Positions 55,143 to 64,000 of a DNA stretch of 64,000 nt are shown here, one piece after another. The DNA is from Kiloniellales bacterium. GTDB taxonomy: Bacteria; Pseudomonadota; Alphaproteobacteria; Kiloniellales; JAKSDN01. Under the pieces are notes generated by a model. The model worked only from the letters and a program-made list of their open reading frames with translations. It made no database searches and was not told the DNA's origin. The DNA is taken from the NCBI GenBank assembly GCA_030064845.1, contig JASJEC010000012.1:21372-85371 (forward strand), given 5' to 3'. How positions within the stretch are numbered: position 1 is the first letter of the stretch; each line of letters begins with the position of its first letter. The position numbers were made by a program, and so were the translations under genes.

Positions 55143-55792
55143 CGGCGACAACGCGGTGGTGGTGGATTCGTCACGCGCCGGTCGACTCCGGTGGGCGGAT
55201 CTACGGCCAGAGAGACCTGCCCGCCGATTGCGGTGACACCGCGGTGTTCCGCCAGCTCGCCGCCTGGATGCCCGAGGAAGCGGTCTGGCTGGAAACGCCG
55301 CTGCAGCGCACGCGCCAGACCGCGTCGGCGATTCGTGCGCACTGGGAGGAAGAGCGGCGCGCCCGGGTCGAGCCGCTGGTCGAGGCCGAGCTGATGGAGC
55401 AGCACTTCGGCGATTGGCAGGGGCTGACCCACCAGGAGCTGGCCGATCGGCGCGACGGCGCGTGGCACCGTTTCTGGCTCATGCCGGCGACCATGGCGCC
55501 GCCGGGCGGCGAGTCCTTCGCCCAGCTGGCTGAGCGGGTGTCGCTGGCGGTTGAGCGCCTCAACGCCTCGCACAGGGGCCGGGACATCGTCGCGGTCGCG
55601 CACGGCGGCACGATCCGCGCCGCCCTGGCTCAGGCCCTCGGCCTCGAGCCGGAGTCGGCGCTCGCGCTGAGCATCGACAACTGCTCGCTGACCCGCCTGG
55701 ATCACATCGCGGGACCGAGCTGGAGCGGTGCCGGGGATGAAGCGGAGTCCTGGCGCGTCGTCCGGGTCAACCAAGTGGCGTCCGCGCCGTGA
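55139..55792 (+). CDS. cobC: Alpha-ribazole phosphatase-like histidine phosphatase
   Basis: 217 residues from GTG 55139, overlapping the cobS stop. Histidine-phosphatase fold with WWIRHAPVDSG (phospho-His), LQRTRQTA, LMEQHFGDWQGL and VAVAHGGTIRAAL. Genomic coupling to cobS indicates removal of the phosphate from alpha-ribazole phosphate. Confidence 0.88.
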   Translation: MTATTRWWWIRHAPVDSGGRIYGQRDLPADCGDTAVFRQLAAWMPEEAVWLETPLQRTRQTASAIRAHWEEERRARVEPLVEAELMEQHFGDWQGLTHQELADRRDGAWHRFWLMPATMAPPGGESFAQLAERVSLAVERLNASHRGRDIVAVAHGGTIRAALAQALGLEPESALALSIDNCSLTRLDHIAGPSWSGAGDEAESWRVVRVNQVASAP

Positions 55793-55847
55793 CGGCAGCC
55801 GCAAGTTCGTCATGGATCAACACCGCCGACGGGACTATGATCGCGCG

Positions 55848-56573
55848 ATGATTGTGGAACCACAGCAGGCGACTAGTCCGGGCGGTCTGGCGCGGCCGTC
55901 GCGACGCCGGCTCTGCGCCGCGCTCCTGGCGGTCACGACCGGCCTTACCGGATGCTTCACGGCGTCGGCCGAGGAGCAGGCCGAGCAGCTCATCTACAAG
56001 TCGCGTTGGACGCTCGAGGATCTGCTGGAGAACCCAAACCTGGAACAAGAGCTCCCGCTCTATCTGAAGGAAGCCAGCGGCGTGCTGATCTTCCCCGACG
56101 TGTTCAAGGGCGGGTTCATCCTGGGCGGCGAGGGCGGCACCGGTGTGCTGCTCGCCAAGGACCAGACCGGCGCCTGGGGACAGCCGGCTTTCTTTACCTT
56201 GGCGTCGGGCAGCGTGGGCCTGCAGATCGGCGGCCAGCTGTCGCAGATCGTCCTCACCGTGATGAACGAGGAGGCGGTGCGCGGCCTCCTGAACGAGAAA
56301 TTCAAGCTCGGCGCTGACGCCAGCGTCGCCGTTGGCGTGGTCGGCGGTGGCATCGAGACCTCGACCACGAGCAACCTGGGCCTCGACGTCTACGCCTTCT
56401 CCACGGCGGTCGGGCTGTTCGGCGGCGGCGCCCTGGAAGGCGCCTTTATCGTTCCGCGCGACTCCCTGAACCAGCAGTTCTATGGCCAGGAGGTGACGCC
56501 GAGCGACATCATCCTCCACGGCAAGGTGGCCAACCCCAAGGCCGACGACCTGCGCCGGGCGCTGCCCCGCTAG
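55848..56573 (+). CDS. SYLF (YSC84) domain lipoprotein
   Basis: 241 residues from ATG 55848; ATG 55812 is also in frame. The signal ends in LTGC, a lipobox. SYLF/YSC84 lipid-binding domain: YLKEASGVLIFPDVFKGGF, GGEGGTGVLL, FFTLASGSVGLQIGGQ, VMNEEAVRGLL, and LGLDVYAFSTAVGLFGGGALEGAF. Such proteins bind phospholipid headgroups. Its TAG stop is the first half of repeat R4. Confidence 0.88.
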   Translation: MIVEPQQATSPGGLARPSRRRLCAALLAVTTGLTGCFTASAEEQAEQLIYKSRWTLEDLLENPNLEQELPLYLKEASGVLIFPDVFKGGFILGGEGGTGVLLAKDQTGAWGQPAFFTLASGSVGLQIGGQLSQIVLTVMNEEAVRGLLNEKFKLGADASVAVGVVGGGIETSTTSNLGLDVYAFSTAVGLFGGGALEGAFIVPRDSLNQQFYGQEVTPSDIILHGKVANPKADDLRRALPR

Positions 56574-56604
56574 AGCAGACCCGACAAACCCGGATCTGCT
56601 CTAG
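56570..56604. repeat. CTAG-ended palindromic repeat copy (R4), minimal
   Basis: 35 bp: CTAGAGCAGA...TCTGCTCTAG, 10-bp perfect arms. Provides the stop of the SYLF gene (56571-56573) and can act as its terminator. Confidence 0.75.
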
Positions 56605-56718
56605 GCGTCGATCACGTTCTCGCGCAGCCGCGAAAGAAGCGGTCGGCGCACTGGCGGGGCCGCCTCACTGGGCCTATATCCCCGGCGTAGAAAAGTTTTC
56701 CCCCCTCGGAGCCGCCCG

Positions 56719-57369
56719 ATGCCGCAGTCCGCGCTCGCCCGTGCCCTTATCGTTTTCTTTCTCGGACTGAGCGTCCTGGCCGCCGGCGTCGGCGGCTGGC
56801 TCTGGTCGCAGCGGGGCGGTCCGGCGGTTGCCGTCACCGGGCCGACCAGCAGCCAGGGCACGGCGCTGGTCGGCGGGCCCTTCGAACTGGTCGACCAGAA
56901 CGGCCAGCCGCGCAGCGCGGCCGATTTTCGCGGCCGCTTCATGCTGATCTACTTCGGCTACACCTATTGCCCGGACATCTGCCCGACGTCGCTCCTCTCC
57001 ATGACGCAGGGCCTCGATCTGCTGGCCGAGACCGACCCGGAGGCTGCGGTGAAAGTCGCGCCGATCTTCATCACCGTCGATCCGGAGCGCGACACGGTCG
57101 AGACCATGGCGGCCTACGCGTCGAGCTTCCACGAGGACCTCGTGGCCCTGACCGGCACGGCCGAACAGGTCGCGGGCGCCGCCAAGGCCTACCGGGTCTA
57201 CTATACCCGCTACGACGACGGCGGCGGCGACTACCTGATGGACCACACGTCCCTGATCTATCTGATGGGGCCGGACGGCGCCTACCTGAGCCATTTCGGC
57301 CATACCGCGCAGGCCGACGAGATCGCCGCCGGGCTGCGCCGGTACCTGGGCGGGCAGGCGGGCAGTTAA
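56719..57369 (+). CDS. SCO1/SenC-family copper chaperone
   Basis: 216 residues, signal anchor RALIVFFLGLSVLAAGVGG. Thioredoxin-like fold with GYTYCPDICPTSL (CxxxC) and a His in MDHTSLIYL, the copper-binding set. Helps build the CuA centre of cytochrome c oxidase. Ends just before repeat R5. Confidence 0.92.
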   Translation: MPQSALARALIVFFLGLSVLAAGVGGWLWSQRGGPAVAVTGPTSSQGTALVGGPFELVDQNGQPRSAADFRGRFMLIYFGYTYCPDICPTSLLSMTQGLDLLAETDPEAAVKVAPIFITVDPERDTVETMAAYASSFHEDLVALTGTAEQVAGAAKAYRVYYTRYDDGGGDYLMDHTSLIYLMGPDGAYLSHFGHTAQADEIAAGLRRYLGGQAGS

Positions 57370-57370
57370 T

Positions 57371-57419
57371 GGAGCACGGACCGGAACCGCGAAGCGTTTC
57401 CGTCAAGACACGATCGGCT

Positions 57420-57422
<3 letters not shown>
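57371..57422. repeat. CTAG-ended palindromic repeat copy (R5), degenerate
   Basis: Shares GGAACCGCGAAGCGTTTCCG with R1 and ends GGCTCTA, 38 of 43 positions equal to R1's right part. The final CTA forms the minus-strand TAG stop of ugpC (57420-57422). Confidence 0.65.
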
Positions 57423-58505
<1,083 letters not shown>

Positions 58506-58536
58506 CCACCTCTTGCCGCGCGCTGATCCAGCTCGG

Positions 58537-59385
58537 TCATTTCTCGGTTTCCACCAGGCCCTTCACGAACAGCCTCTGCATGAAGATGACGACCATGACC
58601 GGCGGCAACATCGCCAACATGGTGGTCGCCATGATGATCTGCCACTCGGCCTGGGCATCGCCGACGGCCAGCATGCGGTTGATGCCGATCAGGATGGTAT
58701 AGAGCCCCTCATCGGTCGTGATCAGCAAGGGCCAGAGGTATTGGACCCAGCCGTAGATGAACAGGATCACGAAAAGGGCCGCGATGTTGGTGCGCGACAA
58801 GGGGATCAGGATGTCCCAGAAGAAGCGCAGCGGGCCGGCACCGTCGATCCGTGCCGCTTCGGCCAACTCGTCGGGAACCGCGAGGAAGACCTGACGGAAC
58901 ATGAAGGTGGCCGTGGCCGAGGCGATCAAGGGAATGATGAGGCCCGGATAGCTGTTCAGCATCCCGAGGTCGGCGACCACCTTGAAGGTCGGCAGGATGC
59001 GCACCTCGACCGGCAGCATCAGAGTGATGAAGATCAGCCAGAAGAAGAACAGTCGGAAGCGGAAGCGAAAGTAGACAATGGCGAAGGCCGCGAGCAAAGA
59101 AATCAGGATCTTGCCGGTGGTAATGCCGAGCGCCATGACGAGGCTGTTGAACATCATGACCCAGACCGGGGTGCCCACCGCCTTGGCCCCTTGCGTCATG
59201 GCGATGTCGTAGTTCTTGACCAGCGAGCCACCCGGCAGCAGCGGCATGGGGCTGACCAGAAGGGCCTCGAGCTCATGGGTCGAGGCGACGAAGGCGACAT
59301 AGATTGGAAAGGCGACCAGCGCCACGCCCAAGAGCAGCACCGCGTGGGTCAGATAGGTGATCCAACTGCTGTTCGTGACCATCAA
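58537..59385 (-). CDS. ugpE: UgpE, permease subunit
   Basis: 282 residues, six membrane segments, EAA loop [24 protein letters not shown]. Carbohydrate ABC permease type 2 (MalG-like). ATG overlaps the ugpA stop (ATGA). Confidence 0.92.
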   Translation of the reverse strand: MMVTNSSWITYLTHAVLLLGVALVAFPIYVAFVASTHELEALLVSPMPLLPGGSLVKNYDIAMTQGAKAVGTPVWVMMFNSLVMALGITTGKILISLLAAFAIVYFRFRFRLFFFWLIFITLMLPVEVRILPTFKVVADLGMLNSYPGLIIPLIASATATFMFRQVFLAVPDELAEAARIDGAGPLRFFWDILIPLSRTNIAALFVILFIYGWVQYLWPLLITTDEGLYTILIGINRMLAVGDAQAEWQIIMATTMLAMLPPVMVVIFMQRLFVKGLVETEK

Positions 59386-60263
59386 TAGTGCACTCTTCTC
59401 TCGATGTAGCGGAACTGCACGATCGTGAGCGCAATCACGATGATCATCAGGACCACCGACTGCGCGGCCGAGCCGCCCAGGTCCAGACCCAGAAACCCAT
59501 CGTGGAACACCTTGTAGACCAGGATGTTGGTGGCCCCGGCCGGACCACCCTCGGTGACCTGGTGAATGATCCCGAAGGTATCGAAGAAGGCATAGACGAC
59601 GTTGATGACGATCAGGAAGAAGGTGGTCGGCGTCAGAAGCGGAAAGACGATGGTCCAGAAGCGCCGCGCCGGCCCGGCGCCATCGATCGCCGCCGCCTCG
59701 ATCAGGGACTTGGGAATCGCCTGCAGGCCGGCCAGGAAGAAAAGGAAGTTGTAGGAGATCTGTTTCCAGGCCGCGGAAACGATGACGAGGAAGAGGGCTT
59801 GCTCGCCATTAAGGGCGTGATTCCAGCCATAGCCCATTTGGTTAAGCAGGTAGACGATGATGCCGAGGTTGGGGTTGAAGAGAAACAGCCAGAGAACGCC
59901 GGCCACGGCCGGCGCCACGGCATAAGGCCAGATCAGAAGGGTCTTGTAGGCCATCGCGCCGCGGATCACCCGGTCGGCTTGGACGGCCAGATAGAGCGCG
60001 GAGACCATTGCCAGGAAAGCCACGGAGAAACTGAAGACCGCCGTCACCTGCAAGGACTGGAGATAGGTCGGGTCTTGAAACAAGTCGCGGAAGTTCTCGA
60101 ACCAAACGAATTCCGTGCTGAGGCCGAAGGCATCCTCGCGCAGCACCGACTGATAGAGCGCCTGCGATGCGGGCCAAATGAAAAAGATCAAGGTGATCGC
60201 GATCTGCGGCGCCACCAGCAGGTAGGGAAGCGCCGACTTCCCGAATACGACGCGCTTTTCCAT
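59382..60263 (-). CDS. ugpA: UgpA, permease subunit
   Basis: 293 residues, six membrane segments, EAA loop [25 protein letters not shown]. MalF-like partner of UgpE. Begins 61 bp after the ugpB stop, beyond the hairpin at 60284-60317. Confidence 0.92.
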   Translation of the reverse strand: MEKRVVFGKSALPYLLVAPQIAITLIFFIWPASQALYQSVLREDAFGLSTEFVWFENFRDLFQDPTYLQSLQVTAVFSFSVAFLAMVSALYLAVQADRVIRGAMAYKTLLIWPYAVAPAVAGVLWLFLFNPNLGIIVYLLNQMGYGWNHALNGEQALFLVIVSAAWKQISYNFLFFLAGLQAIPKSLIEAAAIDGAGPARRFWTIVFPLLTPTTFFLIVINVVYAFFDTFGIIHQVTEGGPAGATNILVYKVFHDGFLGLDLGGSAAQSVVLMIIVIALTIVQFRYIERRVHY

Positions 60264-60283
60264 GGCGGGTTCGATAGGTGAGA

Positions 60284-60317
60284 GCCGCCCCGCCCGCCGA
60301 TTCGCGGGCGGGGCGGC
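60284..60317 (-). terminator. Hairpin between ugpB and ugpA
   Basis: GCCGCCCCGCCCGC and its perfect reverse complement form a 14-bp GC stem, 6-nt loop, 8 bp past the ugpB stop. No T run: more likely stabilises the ugpB message so the binding protein is made in excess over the permease. Confidence 0.7.
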
Positions 60318-60324
60318 CGCAAGG

Positions 60325-61638
60325 CTAGTTCACGCTTTTCTCGAACTTACGCAGTTGGGCGTTGCCGCGGGCAACGGCATCGTCCAGGCCTTGCTGGGCG
60401 GTCTTCTGGCCGGCCCAGATGGCTTCCAGCTCTTCGTAGATGATGCCGCGAACCTGAACGAAGTTGCCGAAGCGCAGGCCCTTCGAGTTCCCGGTCGGCG
60501 CCTTGGAGCCCATTTGTAGGATCGGGATGTCGCGTCCGGGGTTGTCTTCGTAGAACTTGAGCTTCTGCATCAGATCGTAGGCCGTCGTCGTGATCGGCAC
60601 GTAGCCGGTGTTGGCGTGCCAATAGGCTTGGACCACCGGCAGAGAGAGGAAATTGAAGAAGGTGGCCACGCCCTTGTAGTCCGCGTCGGAGTGTCCGCCC
60701 ATGACCCAGAGGCTCGAACCGCCGATGATCGTGTTTTGCGGTGCGCCCGCGACGTCGGGCCAGTAGGGCAGGTTCGCGGTGCCGAACTCGAACTTGGCGC
60801 CGGCCTTGAATCCGGCATAGCCGGCCGAGGACTCCGTGTACATGCCGCATTCGCCGCTGGTGAACTTGGCATTCCCGAGATTGCGCCGGCCGCCATAGAC
60901 GAAGATCTTGTCCTTCTGCCAATCGGCCATCTGCTGGATGTGCTTGACGTGGGTCGGGCTGTTGAACCGGAACTCCGTATCGGCACCGGCAAAGCCGTTC
61001 TCCTTGGTGCCGAAGGGGATGTTGTGCCAGGCGCTGAAGTTCTCCAGATGGATCCAGGACTGCCACGCAGTGCTGAAGCCGCAGGGATAGCCCGCGGCCA
61101 CGATCTTCTTGGCGTACTCGCCGACCTCCGGCCAGGTCTCGGGCGGCTTGCTGGGATCCAGCCCGGCCTTCTTGAAGGCCTCCTTGTTGTAGTAGAGCAC
61201 CGGTGTGGAACTGTTGAAGGGCATCGACAGCATCTTGCCGTCGGTGGTCGTGTAGTAGCCGGCGACGGCTCCCAGATAGGATTTGGGATCGAAGGGAACA
61301 CCGGCTTCGGCCATGAGCTCGTAGACCGGTTTGATGGCGCCCTCGGCGCCCATCATGGTGGCCGTGCCGACCTCGAAGACCTGCAGTATGTGCGGCTGCT
61401 CACCGGAGCGGAAAGCCGCGATGCCCGCGGTCATGGTCTCGGGATAGCTGCCCTTGAACGAAGCCACCAGCTTGTAGTCGCTTTGTGACTGGTTGAAGTT
61501 CTCGGCGATCTCGTTGACCCGCTCGCCCAGCGCGCCGCCCATGGCGTGCCACCATTGAATCTCTGTCTGGGCCGAGGCCGTCCCGGCCGCGAAGGTCACG
61601 GCGGTGGCCAGGATCGCTCCCAATCCACGCATTCTCAT
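60325..61638 (-). CDS. ugpB: UgpB, glycerol-3-phosphate binding protein
   Basis: 437 residues, signal [20 protein letters not shown]. Family motifs [65 protein letters not shown] [14 protein letters not shown]. Captures sn-glycerol-3-phosphate or its diesters in the periplasm. First gene of the operon. Confidence 0.93.
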   Translation of the reverse strand: MRMRGLGAILATAVTFAAGTASAQTEIQWWHAMGGALGERVNEIAENFNQSQSDYKLVASFKGSYPETMTAGIAAFRSGEQPHILQVFEVGTATMMGAEGAIKPVYELMAEAGVPFDPKSYLGAVAGYYTTTDGKMLSMPFNSSTPVLYYNKEAFKKAGLDPSKPPETWPEVGEYAKKIVAAGYPCGFSTAWQSWIHLENFSAWHNIPFGTKENGFAGADTEFRFNSPTHVKHIQQMADWQKDKIFVYGGRRNLGNAKFTSGECGMYTESSAGYAGFKAGAKFEFGTANLPYWPDVAGAPQNTIIGGSSLWVMGGHSDADYKGVATFFNFLSLPVVQAYWHANTGYVPITTTAYDLMQKLKFYEDNPGRDIPILQMGSKAPTGNSKGLRFGNFVQVRGIIYEELEAIWAGQKTAQQGLDDAVARGNAQLRKFEKSVN

Positions 61639-61828
61639 CGTCTGGTCCTCCCAAGGAATAGGCCTCGGCGGCCCTCAAGGACCACCACGGGCGTAAGTTA
61701 ACAGCGCCACAAGATCGTTCTATGACAGCCCCTCCTTATGCCGCCGGGGGCCGCGCAAGCTTCGGATAGAGAGCCTTCGGCCTTTGAGGCCTTATGGGAC
61801 AGGATCTATCATCGAAGGAGCAAAGATC

Positions 61829-62716
61829 ATGCCCGAGGGCGGAATGACCGGCAACCCCACGGCCCGGCGGAGCGACAGGGACGCGAAATCCGGGCGACAG
61901 CTCGACCTGGTGCGGCGCGCGTGCGAGCTGATCGAGGAACGCGTGGGCGAGCCCGTGACCCTGGCCGCGCTGGCCGAGGAACTGGGGGCCAGCCCCTGGC
62001 ACCTGCAACGGGTCTTCAAGAAGGCCACCGGCGTCAGCCCGCGCGACTACGCCGACGCCAGGAGGGCGGCGCGTTTTCGCAGCGGTCTCAGGCACGGGGA
62101 CTCGATTGCGGGCGCGACCTATGAAGCCGGCTACGGCTCGTCCAGCCGAGTCTACGAAGGCGCGCGCTGGCAGCTCGGCATGACGCCGGCGTCCTACGCC
62201 AAGGGCGGGAGGGGCGCCGAGATCGTCTACGACATCGTCGATTCGCCGCTGGGCCGGCTGCTGGTCGCCGCGACCGAGAAGGGCATCTGCTTCGTCAGCC
62301 TCGATGCGGACGACGAGACCTTGGTGGCGAACCTGAAACGGGAGTTTCCGGCGGCGAACGCGCTGACCCGCGACAGCGAGACGATCGGCCCCGCCCTGGA
62401 GCTGCTGGTCGCCTATCTCGACGGCGAGACTCCTCACCTGGACCTGCCGCTCGACGTCCAGGCCACGGCCTTTCAGCGCCGGGTCTGGCAGGAGCTGATC
62501 GCGATTCCGCCCGGTGAGACCCGCAGCTACTCCGAGGTTGCCCGGGCCATCGGCAATCCCGCCGCCCGCCGGGCGGTCGGCCGGGCCTGCGCGACCAATC
62601 CCGTGGCGCTCATCGTGCCCTGCCACCGCGTGGTGCGCGGCGACGGGGCGGTCGGCAACTACCGCTGGGGCGTGCAGCGCAAGGAGGCGCTGCTGGCGCG
62701 CGAGGCGGCGGGATAG
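61829..62716 (+). CDS. Ada-like methyltransferase with AraC domain, no N-terminal Zn domain
   Basis: 295 residues from ATG 61829 with AAGGAG ten bases upstream. AraC helix-turn-helix (LAALAEELGASPWHLQRVFKKATG) at ~45-130, then an O6-methylguanine methyltransferase with NPVALIVPCHRVVRGDG (acceptor Cys). The Ada phosphotriester-repair/Zn domain is absent. It repairs O6-methylguanine; activator function is uncertain. Confidence 0.9.
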   Translation: MPEGGMTGNPTARRSDRDAKSGRQLDLVRRACELIEERVGEPVTLAALAEELGASPWHLQRVFKKATGVSPRDYADARRAARFRSGLRHGDSIAGATYEAGYGSSSRVYEGARWQLGMTPASYAKGGRGAEIVYDIVDSPLGRLLVAATEKGICFVSLDADDETLVANLKREFPAANALTRDSETIGPALELLVAYLDGETPHLDLPLDVQATAFQRRVWQELIAIPPGETRSYSEVARAIGNPAARRAVGRACATNPVALIVPCHRVVRGDGAVGNYRWGVQRKEALLAREAAG

Positions 62717-62752
62717 GTTGCTCCCGCCGCGGACCCGGCTTATACCATATCC

Positions 62753-63490
62753 ATGGCCGAAGAGGCTTCGAACCTCAAGATATTGGAGTTGGACGGAGAG
62801 CCGGTGCCGCTAGCGGTCAAGCGGCACGCGCGGGCCCGGCGCCTCACGCTGCGCCTCGACCCGGCCTCGGGCCGCTTTCATCTCGTATTGCCGAGGGGCG
62901 TGCCGCTGCGCGAAGGACTGGATTTCGCGCGCCGCCGCTCGACCTGGATTCTGCACCAGCTCGGCTCTCTCCCGCCACGGGTCCCCTTCGCCGACGGTGC
63001 GGTGATCCCTCTGCTCGGCCGGCCGCATAGGATCGAGCATCGGCCGACCGCGCGCGGCGCGGTCTGGCGCGAGGCCGAGGCGCTCTGCGTCGCCGGCTCG
63101 GCCGAGCACCTGCCGCGCCGGGTCGGCGACTACCTCAAGAAGGAGGCGCGCGCCGAACTCGGCGACCGCGCACGGCAGAAGTCCCGGCGAGTCGGACGCC
63201 GGATCGCACGGGTCAGCCTGCGCGACACCCAGAGCCGCTGGGGCAGCTGCAGCCGGGACGGCCGCATCAATTTCTCCTGGCGCCTGATCCTCGCCCCCGA
63301 GTCCGTGCTCGACTACGTGGTCGCCCACGAAGTGGCCCATCTGGTCCACATGGACCACAGCCGCGAGTTCTGGCGCCTGGTCGACCGGCTGACCGCCGAC
63401 GTGCCCAAGTCGAAGGCCTGGCTAAGGAGGCACGGGGCCGGACTGCTGCGCTACGGCGGCAGCTCGCCGCCGTATCTGCCCGACTCGTAG
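62753..63490 (+). CDS. YgjP-type (DUF45) metallopeptidase
   Basis: 245 residues. Zinc site VVAHEVAHLVHMDHSREFW with HExxH; preceded by DTQSRWGSCSRDGRINFSWRL and N-terminal RARRLTLRLDP. No signal, so cytoplasmic. Substrate unknown. Confidence 0.88.
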   Translation: MAEEASNLKILELDGEPVPLAVKRHARARRLTLRLDPASGRFHLVLPRGVPLREGLDFARRRSTWILHQLGSLPPRVPFADGAVIPLLGRPHRIEHRPTARGAVWREAEALCVAGSAEHLPRRVGDYLKKEARAELGDRARQKSRRVGRRIARVSLRDTQSRWGSCSRDGRINFSWRLILAPESVLDYVVAHEVAHLVHMDHSREFWRLVDRLTADVPKSKAWLRRHGAGLLRYGGSSPPYLPDS

Positions 63491-63763
63491 AGCGCCTTTC
63501 TTCGAGACCGGCCACCTCTACCTCGAGGCCCGTGACCAAGTGATCGCGGCGTGGATCAAGGCTTTCCCGAGAGGTGGGAGCGGCCTTGAGCGCCCAGTGC
63601 CGCATGCTTGGCGCAGGAATATTGATCTACCTCAAGGTTTTTGGGGCGCTTCCGGGGGAGTTTGGGTAGTGTCAGGGGCACGAAGCCGAAATCGGCTCTA
63701 CCGGAATGCTGGGGACCGTCGCGCCCGCGTCGGGACCGGCCGAACCTAACGGGAGGTCTTTCT

Positions 63764-64000
63764 ATGCGCACCAAAACACTGCTCGCGGGTGCCGCGAGCG
63801 CAGTTCTGCTGTTGTCCGCGCCCGCCTATGCGACCTGTGACGACGGCGAGATCGTTATCAAGTTCAGCCACGTCACCAACACCGACAAGCACCCCAAGGG
63901 CATCGCCGCCTCGCTGCTCGAGAAGCGGGTCAACGAGGAGATGAACGGCCGGGCCTGCATGCAGGTCTTCCCGAACTCCAGCCTCTACGACGACAAGAAG
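63764..64000 (+). CDS. dctP: DctP-type TRAP binding protein, N-terminal part
   Basis: ATG 63764 with GGGAGG upstream; 79 residues before the window ends. Signal MRTKTLLAGAASAVLLLSAP, then IVIKFSHVTNTDKHPKGIA and MQVFPNSSLYDDKK, the start of a TRAP C4-dicarboxylate-type receptor. Transporter subunits should follow outside the window. Confidence 0.9.
   Translation, partial: MRTKTLLAGAASAVLLLSAPAYATCDDGEIVIKFSHVTNTDKHPKGIAASLLEKRVNEEMNGRACMQVFPNSSLYDDKK

Noticed and set aside
63684..63697. AGCCGA-AA-TCGGCT dyad before the TRAP binding protein
   Set aside because: Six-base arms with a two-base loop; likely chance in GC-rich DNA.

Overview
The window is a high-GC, gene-dense bacterial chromosome segment that reads as an alphaproteobacterium, most likely of the Rhodospirillales/Kiloniellales type (inference from gene content; no rRNA is present). 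Pointers are the addAB-murU-amgK-tsaE block next to a DivL-type tyrosine 'kinase', ahcY and folC, a MmcB-family protein, a zf-CHCC protein, bactofilins and a periplasmic Sox system with SoxCD.

Region 1 (1-22.5 kb) is housekeeping: the folC end, trxA, addA/addB (double-strand break processing), murU/amgK (muropeptide recycling), tsaE, a TrxR-like ferredoxin-NADP reductase, divL, ahcY, a membrane protein of unknown role, polA, a zf-CHCC protein, an orphan ABC ATPase, a lipoprotein hydrolase, a 53-residue zinc-ribbon protein missed by length cut-offs, and tRNA-Arg(CCG).

Region 2 (22.6-42.4 kb) is a sulfur-oxidation island. Two leftward transcription units, soxXYZAB-ccdA and soxCDEFW, carry the complete thiosulfate-oxidising multienzyme system. 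soxW is followed on the same strand by an SLC1-like symporter and two periplasmic family-3 binding proteins, an unusual combination. Divergent rightward genes are soxS, a GlcG/HbpS-like heme-binding protein, an ArsR repressor and a YeeE/YedE sulfur permease. A membrane-anchored spermidine-synthase-like gene sits between the two sox units. Both sox units start at nearly identical composite palindromes (30755-30789 and 37367-37401) with an extended -10 promoter at their centre; an exact ATTC-N8-GAAT palindrome precedes the synthase-like gene. This looks like one ArsR-controlled sulfur regulon. An Old-Yellow-Enzyme-type flavoprotein that lacks one expected 4Fe-4S ligand closes the island.

Region 3 (42.6-56.7 kb) holds a CHASE/PAS histidine kinase, a PQQ-type sugar dehydrogenase lipoprotein, a YciB-like protein, a Pcm-like methyltransferase, two bactofilins, small unknowns, mmcB, a phosphoesterase, a degenerate GGDEF/EAL-like protein, cobT/cobS/cobC and a SYLF lipoprotein. 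Intergenic spaces here contain a family of CTAG-ended palindromic repeats, several of which supply stop codons, and a 287-bp MITE with 34-bp terminal inverted repeats, also ending in CTAG.

Region 4 (56.7-64 kb) has a SCO protein, the ugpBAEC glycerol-3-phosphate importer with a strong hairpin after ugpB, an Ada-like methyltransferase without the N-terminal Zn domain, a YgjP-type metalloprotease and the start of a TRAP (DctP) binding protein. No CRISPR array, rRNA, prophage or complete insertion sequence was seen.
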